This document shows, in pieces, positions 41,588 through 50,435 of a DNA stretch of 64,000 nucleotides. The position numbers and the translations under genes are program-made. The notes under the pieces are model-generated. The model had not been told where the DNA came from and ran no database searches. It worked only from the letters and a program-made list of their open reading frames with translations. This stretch comes from Bacteroidales bacterium (lineage in GTDB: Bacteria > Bacteroidota > Bacteroidia > Bacteroidales > Bacteroidaceae). The DNA is taken from positions 1 through 64,000 of the forward strand of contig JAUMXY010000003.1 of assembly GCA_030528885.1 (NCBI GenBank), in the 5' to 3' direction. Numbering within the stretch: position 1 is the stretch's first letter; every line of letters starts with the position of its first letter.

Positions 41588-42961
41588 TTAGGCAAACAGT
41601 TCACGCAACGCTTCTTCCACCTTCTTGACTGGTACAATCCTTATCTTGAACTTTTTCGTGTCAATACCTTGCATATTGGCACTTGGCACCACGATTGTCC
41701 TGAATCCCAACTTGTCGGCCTCAGCAATACGCTGCAATATGCGGCTTACAGGCCTAACCTCGCCACTCAGTCCCACCTCGCCAGCAAAGCAGATGTCACG
41801 AGGAATGCCCGTATCCACATTGCTTGACAACACAGCAGCAATCACACTCAAGTCAATGGCAGGGTCCGTCACTCTAAGCCCTCCTGCAATATTGAGATAG
41901 ACATCCCGTTGAGGCAGTTTGAATCCCACACGCTTTTCCAGCACAGCCAGCAGCATGTTCAGCCTCCTGATATCAAATCCTGTCGCTGAACGTTGGGGCG
42001 TACCATATGCCGCAGTGCTTACCAGCGCCTGAGTCTCTATCAGCAACGGACGGACGCCCTCTATCGAACACGCCACAGCGACTCCGCTCAGCTCTTCGCC
42101 TGCCTGCACATCGCTCAGCAGCAGTTCAGAAGGATTCTCCACAGGGCGCAGACCGTCGTGCATCATCTCATAAATGCCCAGCTCTGCCGTTGAGCCAAAG
42201 CGGTTTTTCACAGCACGCACAATGCGATACATGTAATGCCTGTCGCCTTCAAACTGCAGCACGGTATCCACCATGTGTTCCAGTATCTTCGGTCCAGCAA
42301 TAGAGCCCTCCTTGTTGATGTGGCCTATCAACAGGACTGGCGTATTGGTCTCCTTGGCGAACTTCAGAATCATGGCAGTGCACTCGCGAATCTGACTCAC
42401 GCTACCTTGAGAAGAATCCAGCGTCTCAGTTGCCACCGTCTGTATGGAGTCAACGATTACTATGTCTGGCTGGACAGCCTCTACATGCTCAAATATCTTC
42501 TCTATCATCGCCTCACATACCACGCGTATGTCCGCCTGCTCTTCAGGACCGCCCTTAACAAGCCTGTCAGCCCTCAGCTTCAGCTGCCTTGCGCTTTCCT
42601 CGCCACTCACATACAGCACACGCATACCCTTCAACCCCATAACAGTCTGCAGCACGAGCGTGGACTTTCCAATACCCGGCTCTCCGCCCAACAACACCAA
42701 ACTTCCTGGCACGAGGCCTCCGCCAAGCACTCTATTCAGTTCTCCATCACGCATATCGATACGTGGTTCATCCTCAGAAGCTATTGCAGATATCGCTATG
42801 GGCGCAGCTTCCTTCTGAACAAAAGCCTTCACAGCAGACTTTGTTCCCACCTTATGCTCAGCAAACGTGTTCCATTCTCCACATGCAGGGCATTTCCCAA
42901 TCCACTTCGGGCTTTCGTAGCCACATGATCCACATACAAATACAACTTTCTCCTTTGCCAT
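41588..42961 (-). CDS. radA: DNA repair protein RadA
   Basis: 457 residues. Zinc finger CGSCGYESPKWIGKCPACG at 10-28, Walker A GGEPGIGKST (about 92-101), the RadA-specific KNRFGS motif (about 254), and a C-terminal Lon-like domain (about 330-457) without a protease site. RadA helps branch migration during recombination repair. Length and domain order are normal. It is monocistronic here. Confidence 0.94.
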   Translation of the reverse strand: MAKEKVVFVCGSCGYESPKWIGKCPACGEWNTFAEHKVGTKSAVKAFVQKEAAPIAISAIASEDEPRIDMRDGELNRVLGGGLVPGSLVLLGGEPGIGKSTLVLQTVMGLKGMRVLYVSGEESARQLKLRADRLVKGGPEEQADIRVVCEAMIEKIFEHVEAVQPDIVIVDSIQTVATETLDSSQGSVSQIRECTAMILKFAKETNTPVLLIGHINKEGSIAGPKILEHMVDTVLQFEGDRHYMYRIVRAVKNRFGSTAELGIYEMMHDGLRPVENPSELLLSDVQAGEELSGVAVACSIEGVRPLLIETQALVSTAAYGTPQRSATGFDIRRLNMLLAVLEKRVGFKLPQRDVYLNIAGGLRVTDPAIDLSVIAAVLSSNVDTGIPRDICFAGEVGLSGEVRPVSRILQRIAEADKLGFRTIVVPSANMQGIDTKKFKIRIVPVKKVEEALRELFA

Positions 42962-43024
42962 ATATTTTCACTTTTTACGCATTTCCCCTTGATTCGCCCC
43001 ACATTATCTTCCTTGATTCAAAGA

Positions 43025-43055
43025 CAAAGATACGGCTTTTTGAACAAAACTGCAA
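43025..43055 (-). promoter_or_regulatory. likely promoter of radA
   Basis: Minus strand: TTG, 20 bp, TATCTTTG (43032-43025), about 65 bases before the radA start. Confidence 0.55.
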
Positions 43056-43089
43056 CCTTTTCGACACAGATTCTTTTCACAAAAACTCT

Positions 43090-43097
43090 TACCTTTG
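43090..43097 (+). promoter_or_regulatory. -7 box of the DUF3943-like gene
   Basis: TACCTTTG followed by CAG, 23 bases before the ATG. Confidence 0.5.
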
Positions 43098-43119
43098 CAG
43101 CGAAAATCAAAGTTAGTTC

Positions 43120-44718
43120 ATGAAAGGTCAAAGATTGTTGTTTCTTCTTTATTTTGCAACTTGCGTGTGTGCACAGCCGTTTGCCAGCGATGCAGTCCCA
43201 GACTCAGTCTGGCAAGACAGCATCACAGGCATACGTACTCACTTGCAGCATGTCGATTCGCTTGCTCCTTACAAATGCCCCCTGCATTTGTTCGGGAAAA
43301 AGGCAGACGGGACTCCTAAACAGCCAGCCCTGCAAGCTATGATTGAGAATATAGGCATCAATGCGCTCGTGCTTGGATGGGACCACTACGTGCAGCATCG
43401 TGAATGGACAGAAATCACGAACAAGGTGCTGGAAAGAAACCTTACCGGGGCATGGGTGTGGGACAATGACAGTTTCTCTGGCAACCAATTTGCTCACCCC
43501 TATCACGGAAGCATGTTCTACAATGCCGCACGCGAACACGGGCTCTCTTATGGAGTTTCACTCATCTATCCCATTGTTGGCTCTACCACATGGGAACTCT
43601 TCTGCGAGACTAACCCGCCAGCCATCAATGACTTCTTATCCACAGGTATAGGAGGAGCGGCGCTGGGTGAAATAACCCATCGCACATCCGACATATTCTT
43701 CGACAACACGAAAACCGGCGCCCAGCGTGTTGCTCGCGAAATTATCGGCACATTTCTCAACCCTGTACGCGGTCTCCACCGTATCATCTCAGGCGAGATG
43801 TTTCGTATAAACCGACTTCATGCAGGCAAGAAAGAGAAGCCAGAACCATACACATTCCAAATTGGAGCAGGCGACCGTTACATACACGACATCGGAACCT
43901 TTCATCCTCACACACAGCAGAGATACCATCAGCACGTGCCATATCTTGATTTCCGTTTCACCTACGGAAATCACTACAATAACCTTGACGAAGGAAAAGC
44001 CACGCGCGCCTATGACTATTTCGACCTTTACGCACTTGTCAACCTCTCACCAGACAATCCGACGATAGGCGAGCTCGACATCAGGGGACGAATTGGCTCC
44101 ATACAACACCAGCTGCCTCGCCGATGGAAACTCGACATCGGTTTCTACCAAAACATCAGATACATCGACCACTACGGGAAAGATGGTCAACATGCGGGAA
44201 ACCTTGCCATCATCTCTGAGGCAGCCAGTTTTGGCGCTGGTTTTCATGCAGAAAGACTAGGAAAAGCCATCACCTTGAAGCACGACTTCTTGCTGTCTGC
44301 CGTCCCATTAGGCGGAAGCACTGCCGACTACTACCCGCTGCGCCGATACAACTTCGGAACAGGCTTTTCCGTTCGGCACCGCTTTGATTTCATCTACAAC
44401 CGCCACCTATCCTTCAGCAACGAATTCTATTTTTTCAGGATGTTCATCATGAAAGGAGCCAACCCTGAGACGTTAGACAAATTTCATTCTAATCCGGAAC
44501 TCTATCAAGACGAATTAAAGAACGGCATCAACTCATGGGGTGACAAGGGAGAACAAAGCACTATTCTCAACAGGACATCATTCAACGTCAACTTGTTCAA
44601 GAACATGCAGCTGCACCTCATGCATGAGTTCTATCTACGCCACGGCAACTACCGCAACTACCCGTCACACACCGGAAAGAGCATGGAGTGGAAGGTCGGA
44701 CTCAGCTATGCACTGTAA
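43120..44718 (+). CDS. DUF3943-like secreted protein
   Basis: 532 residues with a signal peptide (MKGQRLLFLLYFATCVCAQ). The segment NIGINALVLGWDHYV, then WVWDNDSFSGNQFAHPYHGSMFYNAAREHG and IYPIVGSTTWEL, matches my recall of DUF3943, a Bacteroidota family of predicted outer-membrane proteins (quoted here as separate short stretches: WVWDNDSFSGNQFAHPYHG, SMFYNAAREHG). The C-terminal half has alternating strands and ends in aromatic-rich LSYAL, suggesting a beta-barrel. Function unknown. Repeat family A copy 4 follows it. Confidence 0.7.
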   Translation: MKGQRLLFLLYFATCVCAQPFASDAVPDSVWQDSITGIRTHLQHVDSLAPYKCPLHLFGKKADGTPKQPALQAMIENIGINALVLGWDHYVQHREWTEITNKVLERNLTGAWVWDNDSFSGNQFAHPYHGSMFYNAAREHGLSYGVSLIYPIVGSTTWELFCETNPPAINDFLSTGIGGAALGEITHRTSDIFFDNTKTGAQRVAREIIGTFLNPVRGLHRIISGEMFRINRLHAGKKEKPEPYTFQIGAGDRYIHDIGTFHPHTQQRYHQHVPYLDFRFTYGNHYNNLDEGKATRAYDYFDLYALVNLSPDNPTIGELDIRGRIGSIQHQLPRRWKLDIGFYQNIRYIDHYGKDGQHAGNLAIISEAASFGAGFHAERLGKAITLKHDFLLSAVPLGGSTADYYPLRRYNFGTGFSVRHRFDFIYNRHLSFSNEFYFFRMFIMKGANPETLDKFHSNPELYQDELKNGINSWGDKGEQSTILNRTSFNVNLFKNMQLHLMHEFYLRHGNYRNYPSHTGKSMEWKVGLSYAL

Positions 44719-44925
44719 ATGGCAAGTGACTTGTCATAGTGCATTACATGTTGTACGGCAGCGTTTCACCCACGTCCCCAAGACCGCAAGAAACAAGGCA
44801 GATTCAACACAAACCCAACAAGGATTCGCAGAACTCACACCCAGACATTTCTGACGGTCAGGAATAGCCCCATTAACACTTTTTCCGACGGCCAAGACAG
44901 GCATTGGAACTCTGAACAGAAAAAG

Positions 44926-44989
44926 CGCACCCCTCGGGTCCGATGCATCGGACCCGAGGGGTGCGGTATACCGTACCCGAGGGGTACGC
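44926..44989. repeat. family A palindromic repeat, copy 4
   Basis: Units 1 and 2 join into a perfect 40-bp self-complementary sequence (44926-44965, centre TGCA); a third inverted unit is at 44971-44989. CAC/GTG replaces TAC/GTA symmetrically in the first two units. It lies between the convergent DUF3943-like gene and the ABC permease gene. Confidence 0.9.
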
Positions 44990-45011
44990 TCAAGTGAAAA
45001 CGTAGAAAATA

Positions 45012-45716
45012 CTATACAAATTTCTCGCGCTTCTGCAAATTCAGCAATCCAAGCATCATCCATACCACGAATCCTACAGAGAGGAATATACGATTCTTCA
45101 GCACAGTGCTCGCCCAAATAACAGGATGGATTTCGTCAGGAACACTGAACGGATTCAACGATATATCCCACATGGTCTCTTTGAAAAAAGATTCTTTGAG
45201 GAAGATGATGACAATGCCGATGATAATGATGAGGATTGCCGTCGCATTGCCATTGCGTGTGAGCGTGGCAAACAGAAACGCCAAATTTCCCACAAACAAG
45301 ACTGGGAACATGAGCTGCCAAGCCATCTCTAAGATGTTGATGGGATAAACCAGATAGTAAGTAATCACCCCATAGAGCAGCAGCACCAAGAACACTTCGA
45401 TATAGATGAGAATCAATCTGGCAAACCATACTTTATACATATAATTAGGAATACCAAAAAGAATCTCCAGAATTCTCGTATCAGCATCGTTCTGTATGCC
45501 AAATGCTGCAGGATAGAATATCAGCAGGAGCGCAGGGAAGAACAGATGCCCGTACACCATCTCTTCGGTAGGCAACTGGCCTTGCCACAGACTGCTGAAC
45601 ATCAGGTAGCCATACAGCAGGAAACTGGTAAGAAGAAACCAAAAGAATTTTCCACCAAAGATAATCTTCATGTTATATGAAGCACTTTTGATAAACGTAT
45701 TGAACAAGTCTAACAT
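45012..45716 (-). CDS. small ABC-2-type permease, last gene of the ABC-RND operon
   Basis: 234 residues with six hydrophobic segments (about 22-42, 57-75, 95-120, 125-150, 160-178, 205-225). It has the look of an ABC-2 permease: QNDADTRILEILFGIPNYMYKVWFARL after segment 2 is the usual coupling-helix region. It follows the RND-ABC fusion by 27 bp and most likely pairs with the fused ATPase domain. Its shorter size than the first permease of the operon (1126 residues) is notable: the latter has the same membrane core plus a large periplasmic part. Confidence 0.72.
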   Translation of the reverse strand: MLDLFNTFIKSASYNMKIIFGGKFFWFLLTSFLLYGYLMFSSLWQGQLPTEEMVYGHLFFPALLLIFYPAAFGIQNDADTRILEILFGIPNYMYKVWFARLILIYIEVFLVLLLYGVITYYLVYPINILEMAWQLMFPVLFVGNLAFLFATLTRNGNATAILIIIIGIVIIFLKESFFKETMWDISLNPFSVPDEIHPVIWASTVLKNRIFLSVGFVVWMMLGLLNLQKREKFV

Positions 45717-45743
45717 ATCAGATTTCGTTTCAATAATTCTTGA

Positions 45744-48700
45744 TTACAAATTTTTCAGCAAGCAGAGATAAGCGTCTTCCAAATTCGCTTCCACTCTGAC
45801 AGCGCCTTCCCACGGACATTCAGTAGAGATGTATCGCACCTTCACCATACCCTCGTCCATCATGTTGTTCACGATGAATTTGCTGTCAAGCTCATCCAAT
45901 CTTTCCGGTTCGATGTCAAACACCCAAACCTTATCCTCAGCAAGCCTAATCATTTCCATCGGTTCACCATAATACTTCATTTCACCTCGGTTGATTACAA
46001 CAACCTGATTACAAGAACTTGCAATGTCCTCGATGATATGAGTTGAGAAGATGACGATTCGGTCACGGCTCAGTTCCACAAGAAGATTGCGGAAACGGAT
46101 ACGCTCACGAGGGTCAAGACCAGCAGTAGGCTCGTCCACTACCAATATGCGAGGCAGATGGAGAAGAATGAGGGCAATACCTACACGCTGCTTCATACCA
46201 CCGGAGAAAGAGCCAATCTTATTGTCCTTGCGTTCATACATGTGTACCGATTTCAACACATACTCCAAACGCTCACGACGCACATCAGCATCTGTAATAC
46301 CCTTCAGCATTGCCTGATAGTCAAGGAAATCCCATGCACTCATGCTCTCATACATGCCAAATTCCTGTGGCAAGAATCCGATGAGACTCTGCAATTCCTC
46401 ACGATACTCTTGGGTATTCATTCCATTAATCCAGATGGTACCATAGCTCTGGTCAAGAATACCTGTAATGATACGCATCATCGTTGACTTTCCTGCACCG
46501 TTAGGACCAAGCAGACCAAACATACCAGTCTTAATCTCGAACGACACACCCTTCAATGCCTTGAAAGGAACACGGCGCTTGCCTATGATAGGAACGCTCT
46601 TGACCAGCATGAACAAGGCTCTGCGTGTATTAGCGAAACGGCCCTGAAGTCGTTCAACGTTGATATTGTTGTCATACAGATAATTCGCCGTCAGATGTAC
46701 CGCTATTCCTAATGCCCAAAGCACACCCATGACAACCGTTCCCGCAGAATTGCCTATTCGCCACTGCAAGAAACAAAGAATGAGTATTGGCATGCCAAAG
46801 TACACACAGCGATGCAAGTACTTGCGCAAACGGTTTCGAGTTGGCAGCTTATGATAAAGATACTTCTGTACCATATGCCACAAGTGGAATATGCCTGCAC
46901 ACGTCACAAGTGTCATGATAATAATCCAAACTGTACTTTCCAGATAGTACACAGCCATCCAGCCAAAGAATCCGAACAGCACGACCTGCCAAAGAACAGG
47001 CACGAAATCACGCAAACGGTTGAAAGGCTTATCAAGCCCAAGCTTCTTCCGCAGATTCAAGCCGCTCGCCCACTGACGGGTAAATTTCGGAGCACGGTCA
47101 TACACTTTCACCAAATTACGCACTTGGATTACGATTGGCTCGTCATCCTTGATAACTCGAGAGTTAGCCAATCTCACAGAAGACATTGCAAAGTAAGTAC
47201 ATCCTGGTATCAGCACAACAAGCAGTATTAACCAAAGCAACTGAATGAAAATGCCATCCACCTGGGTGTAAATCAGCAACACTCCCACAATGAATATAAT
47301 ACCGTGCAGCACATGCAAGCCACGATTCAAAGAACGATACCAAGCCAACATATTCTCCATTGAAAGGGAAACTGTCGGAATCAAGAGCAAGGTCAGCATT
47401 GCAGAGCACATCAGACCGCCAATAACCGTAACGGCGAACGGAGCGCCAATCGCACCAGCATAGTCATCACCTCCCATCGCCATCGGCAACATTGCAATTA
47501 CCGTAGTGATAGTGGTAATAAGAATTGGGCGCAATCGGGAGAATCCACTAGTAATGAGAGCCCTGTTTCGATTATAGCCGCGCTTACGCAAGATTGTAGC
47601 GTAATCTATCAGGATGATGCCATTGTTTACAACCACACCAAGCAGAATGACAAAGCCAGTCATTGTATTGGCATTCATCAAACTGTTGCCTGTCAACAGC
47701 AGTCCCAGCAACGAACCTATTGCTGCTAACGGAATGGTGAACAGCAAGACAAAAGGAGTAACAACGGACTCAAATACCGATGCCAGAATCATGAATATCA
47801 GGATGAGTGATGCACAAATCAAGAAATTGAACTCACCCATTGACTCGTCTTCTCTGTCAACCTCAATTGCTAAGCCGCTTGGCAAATTATAATTTGCAAT
47901 CAACTGGTCAACCTCCTGACGATATCCCTCAAGCACCTCTTTAGGGAGGTCCTCGCTCTGACTGATCGTATAAGTAATGGCTATCTCGCGGTCACGATTT
48001 TCTCTGTTGATTGTTGAGATATCACGCGTATATTTGATAGTAGCCAACTGCTGCAACTCATGCAGTCCCCCATTAGCATCTTCAATCATCACTCTGCGCA
48101 AATCATCCGTTGTCTTAGGAATGTTTTGCTGCTTCTTCTCCTCTTCTTCCGTCAAGTCTTCTTTAATCACGATTTCATAATCACTATCTTCAAACTTCAA
48201 GTTCGTGCCTGTATTGAACTCGCGATTCAAAGAACTCAAGCCTGATGTTATGTTTTGACGAGATATATTATAAGACGCTAACAACACAGGATCAAACGTC
48301 AGATGAATTTCTCGTCTTCTTCCTGGATTAGAAGTCCATGTACTGGAAATGAAGTCCATCTCACCCAGATAGTAGCTGATGTCCTCTGCTATCACATCCA
48401 TCATATCAAAGTCAGAACCTTTGATGACGATGCGTTCGCGATTGTCACCCACACCTAACACGCTCATGAAATTTTCCATCGCGGTTGCGGCGCCACTCTG
48501 TCCTGTCTGACTGCTGCCTGAAGAAATTCTCACATTTACATTAGGAATCCTCATACGGCGATTCAGGTCTGCAATCAAATCAGCAATGCCGCGACCGCCA
48601 ATATCCTCATAATCCTCCTTCAGGGTAATGGAAATCGATGCTTCCTCCTCTTCTATACGGCATGTAACATCCTCTTTCTCGGGGAAACTGTCAAGTTTCG

Positions 48701-50435
48701 ACTCCAACAAAGAGACCATCTTATCCGAATACTCCAGCGTGCTTGACGGAGGCATGGTAATCGTAACATTGATACGATCACTATTAACAGTTTTGCTGCT
48801 ATCCGTATTCATCGATAAAGCAATCATCAATGTTGCAATAAGCAATACAACAGCACCAACAATAGTTGCTGCAGGCTTACGCAAGCACGTTTTCAGCAAC
48901 ACCATATAGATTTGCACTGGACGCTGATGGATAGACAAATCCTCGTAAAAGACACTCTTCCCCTTGTTTGCCTTCAACATCAGGTAAGTAGTCATTGGGA
49001 TAAGCAACAATGCAACAGTCAAGGAGAACAGCAATGTGGAAATAATAGAGATACCTATATGTTCGCCTATCAACTTAATGTACACCTCATCTGAAAACAG
49101 GAATGGAAGAAAAACGGTGATAGTTGTTAACGTTGCTGCGAAAATAGACTTCCACACTTCTCGAGTACCTTGCAAAACTGCATCACGCGGAGAAAGGCCA
49201 CGCCCAGAAAGCCGATAGATATTTTCCAGTACAACAACACTATTATCCAGCAACATACCTACAGCCAACGCCAATCCCATCAATGTCAAGCTGTTAATAG
49301 AAATATCGAACGCGAAGAATATGTTAAATGCAGCCAATATAGAAATTGGGATGGAAAGGGCTATAAATGTAACCAATCGGATATTGCGAAGAAAGAACCA
49401 CAATATCAAAATTGCCAACAATCCACCACTAATACCCAAATCTATTACCTGGTCAACATTCTTCTCAATCTCATCTGCCGAGTTGGACTGGACAACCATC
49501 TCTATATCCTGAGCAGCAAACTCCGTATTCAATTGCTCTATACGTTCTTTTGTCCTGTTGGAGAGTTCAAGCAAATTCACTTGAGCATCATTCACCAATG
49601 TCACAGAGATTGCTTCTTTGCCATTCACACGACTCAAAGTCGTCTCTTCTTTCATGTCAAAGAAAATGGTTGCGATGTCTTTCAAGTAAACAGGACCCGA
49701 AGCAACAACTACATTCTCAATTTCAGATATATGGTCATAGTTTGCGTTCAGGTGAACATAATACCGCAAGTCTGGTTCATTAACATACCCTAAGAATGTT
49801 CGTTCTTGGTTGTATTGGGACAGCATCTGGCTGATTCGAGATGGCGTGATATTCAATGCAGTGAGCGCATCTTCATTCACACGTATCTCTATAGCTTTCT
49901 CTCGTCCACCATAAACATTGACAGCAGCGACACCGTCAATATTCTCCAAATGCGGTTTCAGTTCTTTGTCAACCAAACTCCGCAAACGGTCAACACCACC
50001 AGAACCTCGAACCTGCAGTGTCATGAAGTTATTATTCACTCCTGTGACATTTGCTCTCTCCACTGATACGGAAAAGCCCTCAGGAAGAGAAGGCAAAACA
50101 TTGTTCACCTTTTCCTGCAACTTCAAAATGGTGTATTTCAAATTCATACCCTTCTTGAAGTCTATTTGCAAACGTCCCTGCCGATTGCTCGCCTGTGATG
50201 TTATATGCTCGACCCCTTCTATTGAACTAGCTACGCCCTCCAGAGGTATTATCACCTGCGACTCCATATATGCAGGATTCACATCCTGATTGGATGACAC
50301 TTGGAGATACACTGTGGGCAATTCCGCATTAGGCAGAAGTTCCACTTTCAACAGCTTGGACGACACATATCCTAACATGGATATGGCGATAAACAGCATG
50401 CAGATTGTAATCTTTCTATCTATAATAAATTTCAT
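45744..50435 (-). CDS. RND permease fused to an ABC ATPase split by membrane helices
   Basis: 1563 residues. Residues 1-1020 are an RND permease with twelve membrane segments (MKFIIDRKITICMLFIAISM at the start; LDNSVVVLENIY in segment 4; VVVNNGIILIDYA in segment 10). Two extra membrane helices (about 1035-1085) lead to the first strand of an ABC ATPase, IVIQVRNLVKVYDR (1101-1114), with the A-loop Tyr. Then about 175 residues with four membrane helices interrupt it, before VPFKALKGVSFEIKTG (1289-) and Walker A GPNGAGKST (1310-1318), signature SFSGGMKQR (about 1409), Walker B ILVVDEP (1430), and His in STH. It overlaps the preceding RND gene by 4 bases (ATGA). Confidence 0.88.
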   Translation of the reverse strand: MKFIIDRKITICMLFIAISMLGYVSSKLLKVELLPNAELPTVYLQVSSNQDVNPAYMESQVIIPLEGVASSIEGVEHITSQASNRQGRLQIDFKKGMNLKYTILKLQEKVNNVLPSLPEGFSVSVERANVTGVNNNFMTLQVRGSGGVDRLRSLVDKELKPHLENIDGVAAVNVYGGREKAIEIRVNEDALTALNITPSRISQMLSQYNQERTFLGYVNEPDLRYYVHLNANYDHISEIENVVVASGPVYLKDIATIFFDMKEETTLSRVNGKEAISVTLVNDAQVNLLELSNRTKERIEQLNTEFAAQDIEMVVQSNSADEIEKNVDQVIDLGISGGLLAILILWFFLRNIRLVTFIALSIPISILAAFNIFFAFDISINSLTLMGLALAVGMLLDNSVVVLENIYRLSGRGLSPRDAVLQGTREVWKSIFAATLTTITVFLPFLFSDEVYIKLIGEHIGISIISTLLFSLTVALLLIPMTTYLMLKANKGKSVFYEDLSIHQRPVQIYMVLLKTCLRKPAATIVGAVVLLIATLMIALSMNTDSSKTVNSDRINVTITMPPSSTLEYSDKMVSLLESKLDSFPEKEDVTCRIEEEEASISITLKEDYEDIGGRGIADLIADLNRRMRIPNVNVRISSGSSQTGQSGAATAMENFMSVLGVGDNRERIVIKGSDFDMMDVIAEDISYYLGEMDFISSTWTSNPGRRREIHLTFDPVLLASYNISRQNITSGLSSLNREFNTGTNLKFEDSDYEIVIKEDLTEEEEKKQQNIPKTTDDLRRVMIEDANGGLHELQQLATIKYTRDISTINRENRDREIAITYTISQSEDLPKEVLEGYRQEVDQLIANYNLPSGLAIEVDREDESMGEFNFLICASLILIFMILASVFESVVTPFVLLFTIPLAAIGSLLGLLLTGNSLMNANTMTGFVILLGVVVNNGIILIDYATILRKRGYNRNRALITSGFSRLRPILITTITTVIAMLPMAMGGDDYAGAIGAPFAVTVIGGLMCSAMLTLLLIPTVSLSMENMLAWYRSLNRGLHVLHGIIFIVGVLLIYTQVDGIFIQLLWLILLVVLIPGCTYFAMSSVRLANSRVIKDDEPIVIQVRNLVKVYDRAPKFTRQWASGLNLRKKLGLDKPFNRLRDFVPVLWQVVLFGFFGWMAVYYLESTVWIIIMTLVTCAGIFHLWHMVQKYLYHKLPTRNRLRKYLHRCVYFGMPILILCFLQWRIGNSAGTVVMGVLWALGIAVHLTANYLYDNNINVERLQGRFANTRRALFMLVKSVPIIGKRRVPFKALKGVSFEIKTGMFGLLGPNGAGKSTMMRIITGILDQSYGTIWINGMNTQEYREELQSLIGFLPQEFGMYESMSAWDFLDYQAMLKGITDADVRRERLEYVLKSVHMYERKDNKIGSFSGGMKQRVGIALILLHLPRILVVDEPTAGLDPRERIRFRNLLVELSRDRIVIFSTHIIEDIASSCNQVVVINRGEMKYYGEPMEMIRLAEDKVWVFDIEPERLDELDSKFIVNNMMDEGMVKVRYISTECPWEGAVRVEANLEDAYLCLLKNL

